Assembly: GCA_903851135.1 (NCBI GenBank)
Contig: CAINNK010000015.1
Span: 1 to 46,184, forward strand
DNA: 46,184 nt
Source: an uncultured bacterium
GTDB lineage: Bacteria; Patescibacteriota; Minisyncoccia; Moranbacterales; GWC2-37-73
Direction of reading: 5' to 3'
The translations under genes and the position numbers were made by a program. Shown here one piece after another: positions 34,706 to 44,099 of the stretch. Every line of letters starts with the position of its first letter. Position 1 is the first letter of the stretch. The notes beneath the pieces are model-generated. The model saw nothing but the letters and a program-made list of their open reading frames with translations. It did no database searches and was not told where the DNA came from.

Positions 34706-36526
34706 ATGTTTGGAATCGATGACAATAAAAATTCAAATATCCAACGCGACGCACTACTTCAAAGTGAAGATTTGTACAAGCAGGGCGTGGCAACAATCAA
34801 GGATTTGATTGCGCCGGCTGCGATGAAAATAGGTGCAAACTATTTGCAAGTAGGCGAAACTTTTGCGCGCACCTCTTTTATTGTGGCGTATCCTCGTTAT
34901 CTGCACACTAATTGGTTTTCACCAATCATCAATATTGATTTTGCTATGGATGTTTCGATGTTTATTCATCCAATTGACACGGCTGAAATTTTGAAGAATC
35001 TCAGGAAAAGTTCAACTCAAGTTCAATCGCAAATTCACATTGAGGAAGAAGGCGGCAAAATTCGTGATCCTATTTTGGAAACGGCTTTGCAAGACATTGA
35101 AGATTTGCGCGATCGTTTGCAGCAAGGTACGGAAAAGTTTTTTCGTTTTGGGATCTATATGACAGTCTATGGCAAAACTTTGGAGGAAGTTGAAAAGTCT
35201 TGCATGGAAATTGAATCTATTCTGGAAGCGCAATTGGTTTATATTAAACCGGCTGTACTCAAAGTTGAGCAAGGTTTTTCTTCGACCTTGCCGCTTGCCA
35301 ACGACGAGCTTGATGTGGCTAACAATTTGAACACTTCTCCACTTTCCACAACTTTTCCTTTTGTGTCGGCTGATCTTTCCTCCAATGAAGGAATTTTGTA
35401 TGGCATCAATCGTCACAATAACAGTTTGATTTTATTTGACCGTTTTAAAATGGAAAATGCGAACATGGTTGTGTTTGCAAAGTCTGGAGGCGGAAAAAGT
35501 TATACGGTCAAATTGGAATTGTTTAGGTCTTTGATGGTCGGCACGAATGTTATTGTGATTGATCCGGAAAATGAATATAAATATTTGTGTGAGACCGTGG
35601 GCGGAACTTTTATTAAATTGTCACTCAATTCTCCTTATCATTTGAATCCTTTTGATCTTCCGCAAACCGGAGAAGATGAAGACACGGAGGATGTGCTACG
35701 TAGCAACATTGCCAGTTTAATCGGTCTACTGCATCTGATGCTCGGGGCAGTTACGCCGGAAGAGGATTCAATTTTGGACTTGGCAATCAGAGAAACTTAT
35801 GCAATGCGTGACATTACCTCACAAAGCAATTTCAAGGCTTTCAATTCAGGCTCTTTCCCAACTATGTCAGATCTTTATGAGGTTATTAGAAATTCCGATG
35901 GTGGTGATTCCTTGGCTAAGCGTTTAGAAAAATACACGGAAGGAATTTTTGCTGGCGTGCTCAATCATCCGACTAATGTTCAAATCAATAATCAGTTAGT
36001 GGTTTTTAACATTCGTGATTTGGAAGATCAACTTCGTCCGATTGCGATGTATACTATCTTGCAATTCATTTGGAATGAAATGCGCTCAACCCTAAAGAAG
36101 CGTATTATTGTGGTGGACGAGGCTTGGGTGATGATGCAAAATGAAGATGCCGCTTCTTTTCTTTTTGGAATTGCCAAGCGATGTCGTAAATATTACACAG
36201 GGCTGACAACGATTACTCAAGATATCGCAGACTTTATGTCTTCCCGCTATGGCAAGCCGATTGTGACCAACTCTTCCTTGCAATTGCTTTTGCGTCAGTC
36301 GCCGGCTGCTATCGACACCATTTCCGAAACCTTTTATTTGACTGAGCAGGAAAAATTCTTACTTTTGGAAAGCAATGTGGGAGAAGGAATCTTGTTTGCA
36401 GGGGCCAAGCACGTGGCCATCAAGGTTATTGCTTCCTATACCGAAGATCAAATCATCACTTCTGACCCAAGGCAATTGGTCGAAATCGAACAAGCCAAGA
36501 AAGATTTCGATGAAGATAGTCAATAG
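34706..36526 (+). CDS. VirB4-like type IV secretion ATPase
   Basis: Walker A FAKSGGGKSYTVKLE; KRIIVVDEAWVMMQNEDAASFLFGIAKRCRKY. Confidence 0.93.
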   Translation: MFGIDDNKNSNIQRDALLQSEDLYKQGVATIKDLIAPAAMKIGANYLQVGETFARTSFIVAYPRYLHTNWFSPIINIDFAMDVSMFIHPIDTAEILKNLRKSSTQVQSQIHIEEEGGKIRDPILETALQDIEDLRDRLQQGTEKFFRFGIYMTVYGKTLEEVEKSCMEIESILEAQLVYIKPAVLKVEQGFSSTLPLANDELDVANNLNTSPLSTTFPFVSADLSSNEGILYGINRHNNSLILFDRFKMENANMVVFAKSGGGKSYTVKLELFRSLMVGTNVIVIDPENEYKYLCETVGGTFIKLSLNSPYHLNPFDLPQTGEDEDTEDVLRSNIASLIGLLHLMLGAVTPEEDSILDLAIRETYAMRDITSQSNFKAFNSGSFPTMSDLYEVIRNSDGGDSLAKRLEKYTEGIFAGVLNHPTNVQINNQLVVFNIRDLEDQLRPIAMYTILQFIWNEMRSTLKKRIIVVDEAWVMMQNEDAASFLFGIAKRCRKYYTGLTTITQDIADFMSSRYGKPIVTNSSLQLLLRQSPAAIDTISETFYLTEQEKFLLLESNVGEGILFAGAKHVAIKVIASYTEDQIITSDPRQLVEIEQAKKDFDEDSQ

Positions 36527-36584
36527 TTTAGGCTCCGAAAGCAAGAAAAAAGATTTTTGAGTTTTTAAGTTAAGTTCGCTTTCT

Positions 36585-37148
36585 ATGTCCGATGTTGCAT
36601 TTAGTAATCAAAGAAATCTAGAAACAGCAAGAAGGCAGGAAGGTCCTGCTAATTTTCACGTGCCACAAAAATCAGAAAATCATGCTAAAGAAGGTGATAA
36701 GCAGGCACACAAAGAAAGACTTAATGCTTCTCGCAGAATTTCGGGCGCAAATCCCAAGAACGCCGTTAAAGCAGTAAAGGACATCGCCTCGGCAGCATCA
36801 CTTTGGAAATATGTTAACCCAATAACTGACATGCCAATTGCGGTGGCTTTCTGTGGAGCTTTGTTGAAGGATTTGTTAGACATGGTGACTTTTGAAACAG
36901 TAATTTTGCCGATGATACTAGGAGCTTTATGTACTATTCTTATTCTGATGATGTTGTTTTTAGCGGGAGCTGGGGGAAAAAGAAAAGGTGCTAATAAAAT
37001 TATTCTAAGGATATTGCTGATAATTGGTGGTGGAGTGGTTGATGCTGTCCCAGGAATTGATTTTTTACCCGTAGAAACTGCAACTGTAGCCACGGTTTAC
37101 TACACAATGTTAGTTGAGAGAAGAGACGCAGCGCAGGCAGGGGAATAA
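36585..37148 (+). CDS. Membrane protein downstream of VirB4
   Basis: Hydrophilic N-terminus, several TM helices. Confidence 0.6.
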   Translation: MSDVAFSNQRNLETARRQEGPANFHVPQKSENHAKEGDKQAHKERLNASRRISGANPKNAVKAVKDIASAASLWKYVNPITDMPIAVAFCGALLKDLLDMVTFETVILPMILGALCTILILMMLFLAGAGGKRKGANKIILRILLIIGGGVVDAVPGIDFLPVETATVATVYYTMLVERRDAAQAGE

Positions 37149-37280
37149 AGTAGATTACTAATATCCAATAACTGATTTCTGAACAATTTCAAAATGTTGA
37201 AATGCATAAAGCTTTAGTTGATTTGTAAAAAAGTTTGTATTGATTGGAAGTTAGACATTAGACATTTATAATTAAAAGTT

Positions 37281-38807
37281 ATGTCTTCAAAAATTTTTGC
37301 GGCGGCAACAATTGGATTGGAGGGGGAAGTGGTTGAGGTAGAAGTCGATGTGCTGGGCTCAGGCTTGCATGCTTTTTCTATTGTGGGATTGCCAGATTTG
37401 GCGGTCAAAGAATCGCGCGACAGAGTCAGTAGTGCGATCAAAAATAGCGGTTTCAAGCCTCCGCATCAGTGTGGTCGCATCACGGTTAATTTGGCACCAG
37501 CTGATTTGCCGAAAGCCAGTTCAATGTATGATTTGCCAATTGCTTTGGGACTGCTGGTTGCTACCAAACAATTGCAGTTTGATTACAAAAGCAAAATGGT
37601 GGTCGGTGAACTTTCTTTGGATGGAAAAATTAGACCCGTGCAAGGAATTTTGTCAATTGCGCTGTTGGCCAAAGAGAAAGGCTTTAAGGAACTTTATGTG
37701 CCGGCAGAAAATGCTAGCGAAGCTAGCGTGGTAAAAGGCCTTCAAATCGTGCCAGTTGAAAATCTCTATGGTTTGGCCGATCATTTTTCAGGTAACAAAA
37801 TAATTGACTATTTTCCAACGATAGATTGTGAAAATCTTTTTCAATGTTTGGAATATGAGGTCGACATGTCACACATTAGCGGGCAAGAACATGCCAAGCG
37901 CGCACTGGAAATTGCAGCGGCCGGTGGTCATAATGTAATTTTAAATGGTCCGCCAGGTAGCGGAAAAACCTTGCTAGCCAAAACAATGCCAACAATTTTG
38001 CCAAGACTGACTTTTCCTGAGTCTTTGGAAATAACTAAAATTTTTTCAGTAGCTGGAAAATTGAAAAGAAGTCAGGGTCTTGTTACGGAACGTCCTTATC
38101 GATCTCCGCATCATAGCGCCAGCAGTGTTTCATTGGTTGGCGGCGGAACGTATCCGCGACCAGGTGAAATAAGCTTGGCTCATCGCGGCGTGTTATTCTT
38201 GGATGAGTTTGCAGAATTTCCCAAGAGTGTGCTGGAAAATTTGCGCCAGCCGCTGGAGGATGGTATCATAACAATCTCGCGAGCAAAGGGTTCACTTCTG
38301 TTTCCAGCTAAGTTTGTTTTAGTTGCAGCCATGAACCCTTGTTATTGCGGCAATGCTACTGACCCTGAAAAAATGTGCATTTGCACACCGTCACAAATTA
38401 TCAGATATCGCCAGAAAATTTCCGGACCGATTTTGGATCGAATAGATTTGCATATTGAAGTTCCGCGACTTAGTTTCGACAAGCTGGATGAAAAAAATAG
38501 GGGTGAAAAAAGTGTCGACATTCGCAAGCGAGTTGAAAGTGCTCGCAAAATTCAAGCCAAGCGCTTTGAAAAACTTGGCATCATCACTAACAGTGAAATG
38601 TCTTCGGATCAAATCAAAACTTTTTGTCAGTTGGATGAACAGTCAAAGAATCTTTTGCGGGGAGCTGTTTCGGCGATGAAGTTGAGCGCACGGGGCTATC
38701 ATCGCATCATCAAAATTGCCCGAACGATTGCTGATTTGGCAGGCCAGGAAAAAATTGGTCAAATGCATATTGCCGAAGCAATTCAATATCGGTTTAAGGC
38801 GGAATAG
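37281..38807 (+). CDS. comM: YifB/ComM-family Mg chelatase-like AAA ATPase
   Basis: HAFSIVGLPDLAVKESRDRVSSAIKNSGF; NVILNGPPGSGKTLLAKTMPTILP; MNPCYCGN. Confidence 0.95.
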   Translation: MSSKIFAAATIGLEGEVVEVEVDVLGSGLHAFSIVGLPDLAVKESRDRVSSAIKNSGFKPPHQCGRITVNLAPADLPKASSMYDLPIALGLLVATKQLQFDYKSKMVVGELSLDGKIRPVQGILSIALLAKEKGFKELYVPAENASEASVVKGLQIVPVENLYGLADHFSGNKIIDYFPTIDCENLFQCLEYEVDMSHISGQEHAKRALEIAAAGGHNVILNGPPGSGKTLLAKTMPTILPRLTFPESLEITKIFSVAGKLKRSQGLVTERPYRSPHHSASSVSLVGGGTYPRPGEISLAHRGVLFLDEFAEFPKSVLENLRQPLEDGIITISRAKGSLLFPAKFVLVAAMNPCYCGNATDPEKMCICTPSQIIRYRQKISGPILDRIDLHIEVPRLSFDKLDEKNRGEKSVDIRKRVESARKIQAKRFEKLGIITNSEMSSDQIKTFCQLDEQSKNLLRGAVSAMKLSARGYHRIIKIARTIADLAGQEKIGQMHIAEAIQYRFKAE

Positions 38808-38851
38808 TTTTACTTTTTTGAATAAATAACTGAATTTTAGTTTATATATTT

Positions 38852-38960
38852 CACTCGCATAGCTTTTTCTTTTTATCCCAGTGAAAGTGTTTCTTAACTA
38901 TCAGATTTTTTAACACCAAAGTAAACCACTTTCAAGCGAAAAAAGAAAAAGTATGCTCGT
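38852..38960. repeat. Dispersed palindromic element, copy 3
   Basis: CACTCGCATAGCTTTTTCTTTTTATCCCAGTGAAAGTGTTTCTTAACTATCAGATTTTTTAACACCAAAGTAAACCACTTTCAAGCGAAAAAAGAAAAAGTATGCTCGT. Confidence 0.92.
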
Positions 38961-39005
38961 TTAAACCAACAATTGTATTTTTCTGCGCATTTTATTTTAC
39001 AAAAT

Positions 39006-39977
39006 ATGTTTTCAAAAAAAAGATCCATAAAAAAACAAATAATTTTTTCAGTGCTGCTACTTTCGTCGGGAGCTCTTTTTTTTCAGTATGTTTTTTTGAA
39101 AAATGCCCATGGACAGCAAGTGTTTGCAGAATCGGCGCAGAAAAAAATAATCTTGTCTGATGGGGGACTTTTCTTCGAAGCAGTTTCAAAGGCAAATACG
39201 GTGGGTGATTTTTTGAGCGAGCAAAAAATAACTCTTTCGCAGCACGATGTAGTTTATCCAAAAATTGATGAGAAAATTTTTAACGGAACAAAAATAATCA
39301 TTCAAAGAGCCAAAAAAATTATCATCAAAGAAGGTGGAAAAATTCAAGAGGTTTATTCTTTGCAAAGCACGGTTGAGCAAGCGATTTGGGAAAACAAAAA
39401 TATTGTGCTTGGCGGCGATGATATCACGGCTCCTGGTAGAACGACTTTAATTAAAGATGGCATGAATGTCGCGGTTACGCATGTGACTATCAAAGAAGAA
39501 CTTAAAGATGAGCCAATTGCTTTCAAGACAACAACGAACGAAGATGACACCTTGGGATGGCGAATTAAAAAAACCACACAAAAAGGACAGGCAGGAATCA
39601 CGCAAGTGAAATACAAGGTCGTAACTCATGATGGTAAGGAAATTTCACGCAAAGTTTTAGAAAAAAATGTGACGAGGGAGCCAGTCGGCGAGATTGTGAC
39701 ACAAGGAACTTATGTAAAAACTGGCAAAGCTTATAGCGGTGTTTCAAGTTGGTATGCGTACACTGGGACTATGAGTGCAGCCAACCCCTGGCTTCCAATG
39801 GGTAGTTATGTTAGAGTCACCAACAATGACAATGGCAAATCGGTGATGGTTAAAATCAACGATCGTGGGCCGTTTGGCAATGGTCGCATTATTGATTTGG
39901 ACAAAGCGGCTTTTGAGAAGATTGCCTCGCTTGGTCAAGGTACGGCGAATATCAAAATGGAAGTGGTTTTAAACTAG
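39006..39977 (+). CDS. G5-domain plus RlpA-like double-psi beta-barrel protein
   Basis: TLGWRIKKTTQKGQAGITQVKYKVVTHDGKEISRKVLEKNV; SGVSSWYAYTGTMSAANPWLPMGSYVRVTNNDNGKSVMVKINDRGPFGNGRIIDLDKAAFEKIA. Confidence 0.87.
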   Translation: MFSKKRSIKKQIIFSVLLLSSGALFFQYVFLKNAHGQQVFAESAQKKIILSDGGLFFEAVSKANTVGDFLSEQKITLSQHDVVYPKIDEKIFNGTKIIIQRAKKIIIKEGGKIQEVYSLQSTVEQAIWENKNIVLGGDDITAPGRTTLIKDGMNVAVTHVTIKEELKDEPIAFKTTTNEDDTLGWRIKKTTQKGQAGITQVKYKVVTHDGKEISRKVLEKNVTREPVGEIVTQGTYVKTGKAYSGVSSWYAYTGTMSAANPWLPMGSYVRVTNNDNGKSVMVKINDRGPFGNGRIIDLDKAAFEKIASLGQGTANIKMEVVLN

Positions 39978-39989
39978 CCTGTAGTTTTT

Positions 39990-40130
39990 ATTTAGGACTT
40001 ATGCGCTTGCTCTCAAATTCCTAGAGCGTATCTTTTTTGCTAAGAAAATCTCCCCTGGTCTACTTCAAGTCTCTCTCACTAAAAAAGCTGGTTGTAAGTA
40101 ATTTTTCGAGCAAACGTATAAGCCCTAAAT
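39990..40130. repeat. ~141-bp MITE-like element with terminal inverted repeats
   Basis: ATTTAGGACTTATGCGCTTGCTC ... GAGCAAACGTATAAGCCCTAAAT, 20/23 complementary ends. Confidence 0.75.
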
Positions 40131-40155
40131 TTATAAAGTTAAAAGATGCTATATT

Positions 40156-40965
40156 ATGGAAAATATCAAAGCTAAGAAATCACTCGGGCAAAATTTTTTG
40201 AAAGATGAAGCTGTCCTGAATCATATTATTGAATCTGCAAATCTTTCGAAAGACGATGTGGTGCTTGAAATTGGGCCAGGGCATGGGGCGCTGACGGAAA
40301 AGTTGGCGGCGGTATGCAAGCAAGTAATTGCGATTGAATTGGATGAAAGGCTTATTGAGTTATTGCATACTAAATTCGTAGGTAATCAAAATGTTGAAAT
40401 AATCCAAGGAGACATCTTGAAAATAAACCTACCAGAGTTAGTTGCTAGTTCACAGTTGCTAGTTCATGGATATAAAGTGGTTGCTAATTTGCCATACTAC
40501 ATTACTTCGCCGATTATTCGACTGCTACTCGAAACAAAATATCCACCAACTGAAATGGTGGTGATGGTGCAAAAAGAAGTGGCCGAAAGAATCGTGGCTA
40601 AGCCTGGAGCGATGAGCATCCTGGCAGTTTCAGTCCAATATTATGCCAAGGCAGAATTTTTGTTCACTGTTTTCAAACAATCTTTTGAGCCAATGCCAAA
40701 AGTGGACAGTGCGATCATTAAAATGTCAGTAACTAGCAATCAGCAACTAGTAACTAGCGATAAGGAGAAAACAAAAAAGTTTTTCAGGATTGTGAAGTCG
40801 GGTTTTTCTGCCAAACGCAAAACTTTGATCAATAATCTTTCCAATGGTTTGCAATTGGAGAAAAAAGTGGTGGAAGAAAAACTTGCGCAACTTGGGTTTT
40901 CCGCTAATACTCGTGCGCAAGAATTGGGGGTGGAGGATTGGAGAAAGTTGGTAGTGCTACTTTAG
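40156..40965 (+). CDS. ksgA: 16S rRNA (adenine1518/1519-N6)-dimethyltransferase
   Basis: KKSLGQNFLKDEAVLNHI; VLEIGPGHGALTEKLA; VANLPYYITSPII. Confidence 0.95.
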   Translation: MENIKAKKSLGQNFLKDEAVLNHIIESANLSKDDVVLEIGPGHGALTEKLAAVCKQVIAIELDERLIELLHTKFVGNQNVEIIQGDILKINLPELVASSQLLVHGYKVVANLPYYITSPIIRLLLETKYPPTEMVVMVQKEVAERIVAKPGAMSILAVSVQYYAKAEFLFTVFKQSFEPMPKVDSAIIKMSVTSNQQLVTSDKEKTKKFFRIVKSGFSAKRKTLINNLSNGLQLEKKVVEEKLAQLGFSANTRAQELGVEDWRKLVVLL

Positions 40966-40995
40966 TTCTATAAAAATTATCACTTCAAATAAAAT

Positions 40996-41034
40996 AAAAC
41001 CGCCAGCAGTCTCTTCGGACGTGGCGGTTTTTTT
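40996..41034. terminator. Bidirectional terminator
   Basis: AAAACCGCCA...TGGCGGTTTTTTT. Confidence 0.75.
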
Positions 41035-41046
41035 AATGATATGATT

Positions 41047-41433
41047 TTATGGAGCAAAGTCCCTTAAAAAGAACCAGTTTTTCTTTCTTGCTTCTTCGGG
41101 TGTAATTGTTCCTGGCAAACCGTAGCCTGCCGGAAGACTACTGAACACCCAACCAAGTGGCATTCTTCCATCGCTTGTCCACCAAGTTCCTAACCCGAGA
41201 GCAAAACCTATGACCGCCCCATTGGTAAAGTCATCCTCCTCTTTTTCGTAGAATCCTAAAGCCAATCTCCCATCTCCAACTTCTTGCATCTTAGGGATTA
41301 ATTTTTCTGGATCATGACCAGCTTCGAGAATTTCTCCCCATAAGTGAAGGCCCATGAGTGAAATAACATGACAAATTCCGTTCCTGTCGCTTGGCCAGTC
41401 AACCGGGATACTAAAATCTTTTTCTTCTTCCAT
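41047..41433 (-). CDS. Hypothetical protein
   Basis: SD AGGGGGAG before ATG; third ORF of a same-strand set. Confidence 0.6.
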   Translation of the reverse strand: MEEEKDFSIPVDWPSDRNGICHVISLMGLHLWGEILEAGHDPEKLIPKMQEVGDGRLALGFYEKEEDDFTNGAVIGFALGLGTWWTSDGRMPLGWVFSSLPAGYGLPGTITPEEARKKNWFFLRDFAP

Positions 41434-41477
41434 AACTCCCCCTTGTTGTTTTTTAAAAGTATTAAAAGTGAAAAAAG

Positions 41478-41504
41478 ACCCTGATAGTTTTTAGCTATCA
41501 GGGT
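41478..41504 (-). terminator. Terminator-like hairpin at the 3' end of ORF 41491-41817
   Basis: ACCCTGATAG-tttttag-CTATCAGGGT; T-rich downstream on minus. Confidence 0.55.
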
Positions 41505-41817
41505 TAACCTTGTTGTCTGTGCCGCATAAAATAAAAATTTCATCTACACTGCATCTGCACTGACATTGCGGGGCATTAAACTTCGTTGGAGGAGACCAAA
41601 ATTTATTTCCTTCAGTGTCCTCTTCTTTAAGCACAAGAAGCCTATCGTTGCAGAGAATCTCTTGTGGAAATTCCATTAAAGCCAATAAAACTTCTTCTTT
41701 TGCTAGAGGTCCGCTCCCTAACCCTATTACCTTTTCTGTAACCTCTTTGCGGGAAAGAAATCCAGTGGGTAATTTTTCATACCCCAAGTTCCGCAAACTA
41801 ATTTTTGCGAGTTTCAT
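41491..41817 (-). CDS. Hypothetical protein
   Basis: Start at MKLAKISLRNLGY after AAGGAAG; CQCRC motif. Confidence 0.55.
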   Translation of the reverse strand: MKLAKISLRNLGYEKLPTGFLSRKEVTEKVIGLGSGPLAKEEVLLALMEFPQEILCNDRLLVLKEEDTEGNKFWSPPTKFNAPQCQCRCSVDEIFILCGTDNKVNPDS

Positions 41818-41896
41818 GATATGCTTCCTTAATGTTTTTGAGAAATTGTTTGTGACCATGGCAGTTACCAACCATCATGGTGAATTATGTAAACTA

Positions 41897-42265
41897 TTAG
41901 TGCAATCGGTTGATTGCATGATAAGCTTTCTTTTTAATTTCCTCAGGAGTTTTATCACCTGCGGGTGTGTCGGTGTACAAATCCCAGACATCATAACTAA
42001 ATTGGTGCACTTTTAATGTGATAACACCTGATGCCTTTTTAAATAATTGTAGTTGTGGTCTGGTGGTCTTAATGCTAATCACCAACACGGTTCCATCTAA
42101 CCCTTCTCCGGAATTCTCTACTGTGTATGTTTCCCCCTGGAAGACGCAAGTGCAGTCCTCAGTGTTTACAACAGCCTCGCCTTGGATATCTAGATGAAAT
42201 GTTGCAGGTCCTTCGATGTTTGAAGAACGCTTTGTGACGCAAATAACATTAAATGTATGTTTCAT
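41897..42265 (-). CDS. Hypothetical protein
   Basis: Intact ORF downstream of consensus-like promoter. Confidence 0.58.
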   Translation of the reverse strand: MKHTFNVICVTKRSSNIEGPATFHLDIQGEAVVNTEDCTCVFQGETYTVENSGEGLDGTVLVISIKTTRPQLQLFKKASGVITLKVHQFSYDVWDLYTDTPAGDKTPEEIKKKAYHAINRLH

Positions 42266-42340
42266 GATCGCTCCCCGTTTGTTGTTAAATTGTAAAAGAA
42301 TTTTTGTTAAGATTTTCTTTCTGTTTCATCTTAACAGCGC

Positions 42341-42369
42341 AGTATAACAGAAAAAAGATAAAGTGTCAA
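42341..42369 (-). promoter_or_regulatory. Near-consensus promoter TTGACA-N17-TATACT
   Basis: Direct read on minus strand. Confidence 0.8.
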
Positions 42370-42397
42370 TAATAAGGACTAGTATAAAATAATAACA

Positions 42398-42440
42398 CCG
42401 AATGTTGCTTTATCTAAAAGGATATGCTATAATAATAATG
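42398..42440 (+). promoter_or_regulatory. Promoter TTGCTT-N17-TATAAT for TrmB-like gene
   Basis: ATGTTGCTTTATCTAAAAGGATATGCTATAATAATAATG. Confidence 0.6.
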
Positions 42441-42462
42441 TTGACATAATTGACGACAGCAT

Positions 42463-43203
42463 ATGAAAAACATCTTACAAAAAGACCTGTTGGAGGCAGG
42501 ACTCAGTGAAAGTGAAGCTGGAATTTATCTGGCAGCCTTGGAATTGGGAGAAACGACAGTCAGCCGTCTGGCCAAAAAAGCAGGCATCAAAAGAACCTCA
42601 GCCTATTTGGTGATTGAAACCTTGAAAGAAAAGGGCCTTGTCACTTCTATTAAAAAGGAAACCGCTTCGGTGTTTTTTGCCGAAGACCCCCGCAAGTTGC
42701 ATTTGATGTTGGAAGAAAGAAGAAATAAAATTGATAAGATTATGCCGCAACTTTTGGCCTTTTCCAATTTGATCGACAAAAAACCTGAAATCAGATATTT
42801 CGAAGGCCAGGAAGGAATTAAAGATGTTTATCGTGATAGTTTGAAATATCCCAATTGCGAAATGCTCGCTTGGTTTTCTGAAACTTTTGCCACGCATTTT
42901 GATGAGAAATTTTTTCTGGAAGAACATATTCCCAAGCGTCTCAAGAAAAAAATTCCGGTTCGAGCACTCCTGACGGATAGTGAATTCATTCGCGATTGGA
43001 TTAAACATGATCAACAGCACTTGCGAAAAACAAAAATCATTTCCAAAAAAGGCTATAATGTTTCCATAGAATTGAATATTTATGGTGACAATAAAATCGG
43101 CGTTGTTTCCTACGAAGAGCAATTTGGAATTATTATCGAAAGCAAAAAAATTCACGAAAGCCTGAAAAGTATTTTCGAGCTTGTTTGGGGATTGTTGCCT
43201 TAA
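42463..43203 (+). CDS. TrmB-family transcriptional regulator
   Basis: VSRLAKKAGIKRTSAYLVIETLKEKGLV; IDKKPEIRYFEGQEGIKDVYRDSLKYPNCEMLAWFSE; paralogue of 2892-3623. Confidence 0.88.
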   Translation: MKNILQKDLLEAGLSESEAGIYLAALELGETTVSRLAKKAGIKRTSAYLVIETLKEKGLVTSIKKETASVFFAEDPRKLHLMLEERRNKIDKIMPQLLAFSNLIDKKPEIRYFEGQEGIKDVYRDSLKYPNCEMLAWFSETFATHFDEKFFLEEHIPKRLKKKIPVRALLTDSEFIRDWIKHDQQHLRKTKIISKKGYNVSIELNIYGDNKIGVVSYEEQFGIIIESKKIHESLKSIFELVWGLLP

Positions 43204-43337
43204 TAAAATATTCAAATGGTTATGTGTAGTTGTGAGAGAGTATTTTTTATTTTCTCAGCTACTATGTTTTTAGACAAAACAACATTGCAAATCATGTCAT
43301 ATGCGTGTGGTTGCAATGTTGTCTTGGTGATAGTTGT

Positions 43338-44075
43338 TTATTTATCAAGTATTCTGCCGCTGTCCCAAACTAATTCAAAAATATTTTTGAGCGTCTTGGA
43401 AATCTCGGTGTCTTCGATAATTAATCCAAATTCATTTTTATAGTTGATGAAATAACTCTTGCTTCCATAAATACCAAGCTCGACTTGTGAACTGAAAAGA
43501 TTTTTGGGAAGCATTCTGGTTTCTCTGAGTTCGGATGCGTCTTTTTGTTTGATTTTAAGTATCTCATCTGAAATCTCGCCAATAACGCGAGCTTTTATTT
43601 TTAAGGAAATTCTTTTTTGAATATATTCTTGGCTTAATTTTTCTTCATCTGCGGAAATAAACTTTGGAGTGGTAAAAGCAGTAATTTCACCTCGATATTT
43701 CAGAGTATCTTCATTGACTTGGTCAATGCCACTGCGTCCTTCATAGAAATATACTTTTGGTTTTTCACCAGAAGTGTTTTGAATAGCTTTTAATTGAGGA
43801 AGGGAATCTCTGAGTTGTTGGGATTTTTCTTCTTGCATCTCGATTATTTTTTCGGGTTCGACTGCTAGAAACATTCTCTTCTTACCTTTTTTGAATTGCT
43901 TTATGATGCCAACTTGAATCAGCTTCTCGGAAATATCATAGAAATAAGTTCTTTGGATGTTGGCTTTTTGGGCAATTTCCTTGGCTGAAGATAGCCCAAC
44001 TTCAAGATTAGCTAAATAAATGGTAGCTTCTTTTTCATCTAAGCCAAATTGTTGGAGGGCCTCTTTTGCGTTCAT
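43338..44075 (-). CDS. TrmB-family transcriptional regulator
   Basis: AKEIAQKANIQRTYFYDISEKLIQVGIIKQF; KVYFYEGRSGIDQVNEDTLKYRGEITAF. Confidence 0.86.
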   Translation of the reverse strand: MNAKEALQQFGLDEKEATIYLANLEVGLSSAKEIAQKANIQRTYFYDISEKLIQVGIIKQFKKGKKRMFLAVEPEKIIEMQEEKSQQLRDSLPQLKAIQNTSGEKPKVYFYEGRSGIDQVNEDTLKYRGEITAFTTPKFISADEEKLSQEYIQKRISLKIKARVIGEISDEILKIKQKDASELRETRMLPKNLFSSQVELGIYGSKSYFINYKNEFGLIIEDTEISKTLKNIFELVWDSGRILDK

Positions 44076-44099
44076 AAATAAGTCTAATTTAATTAAAAA

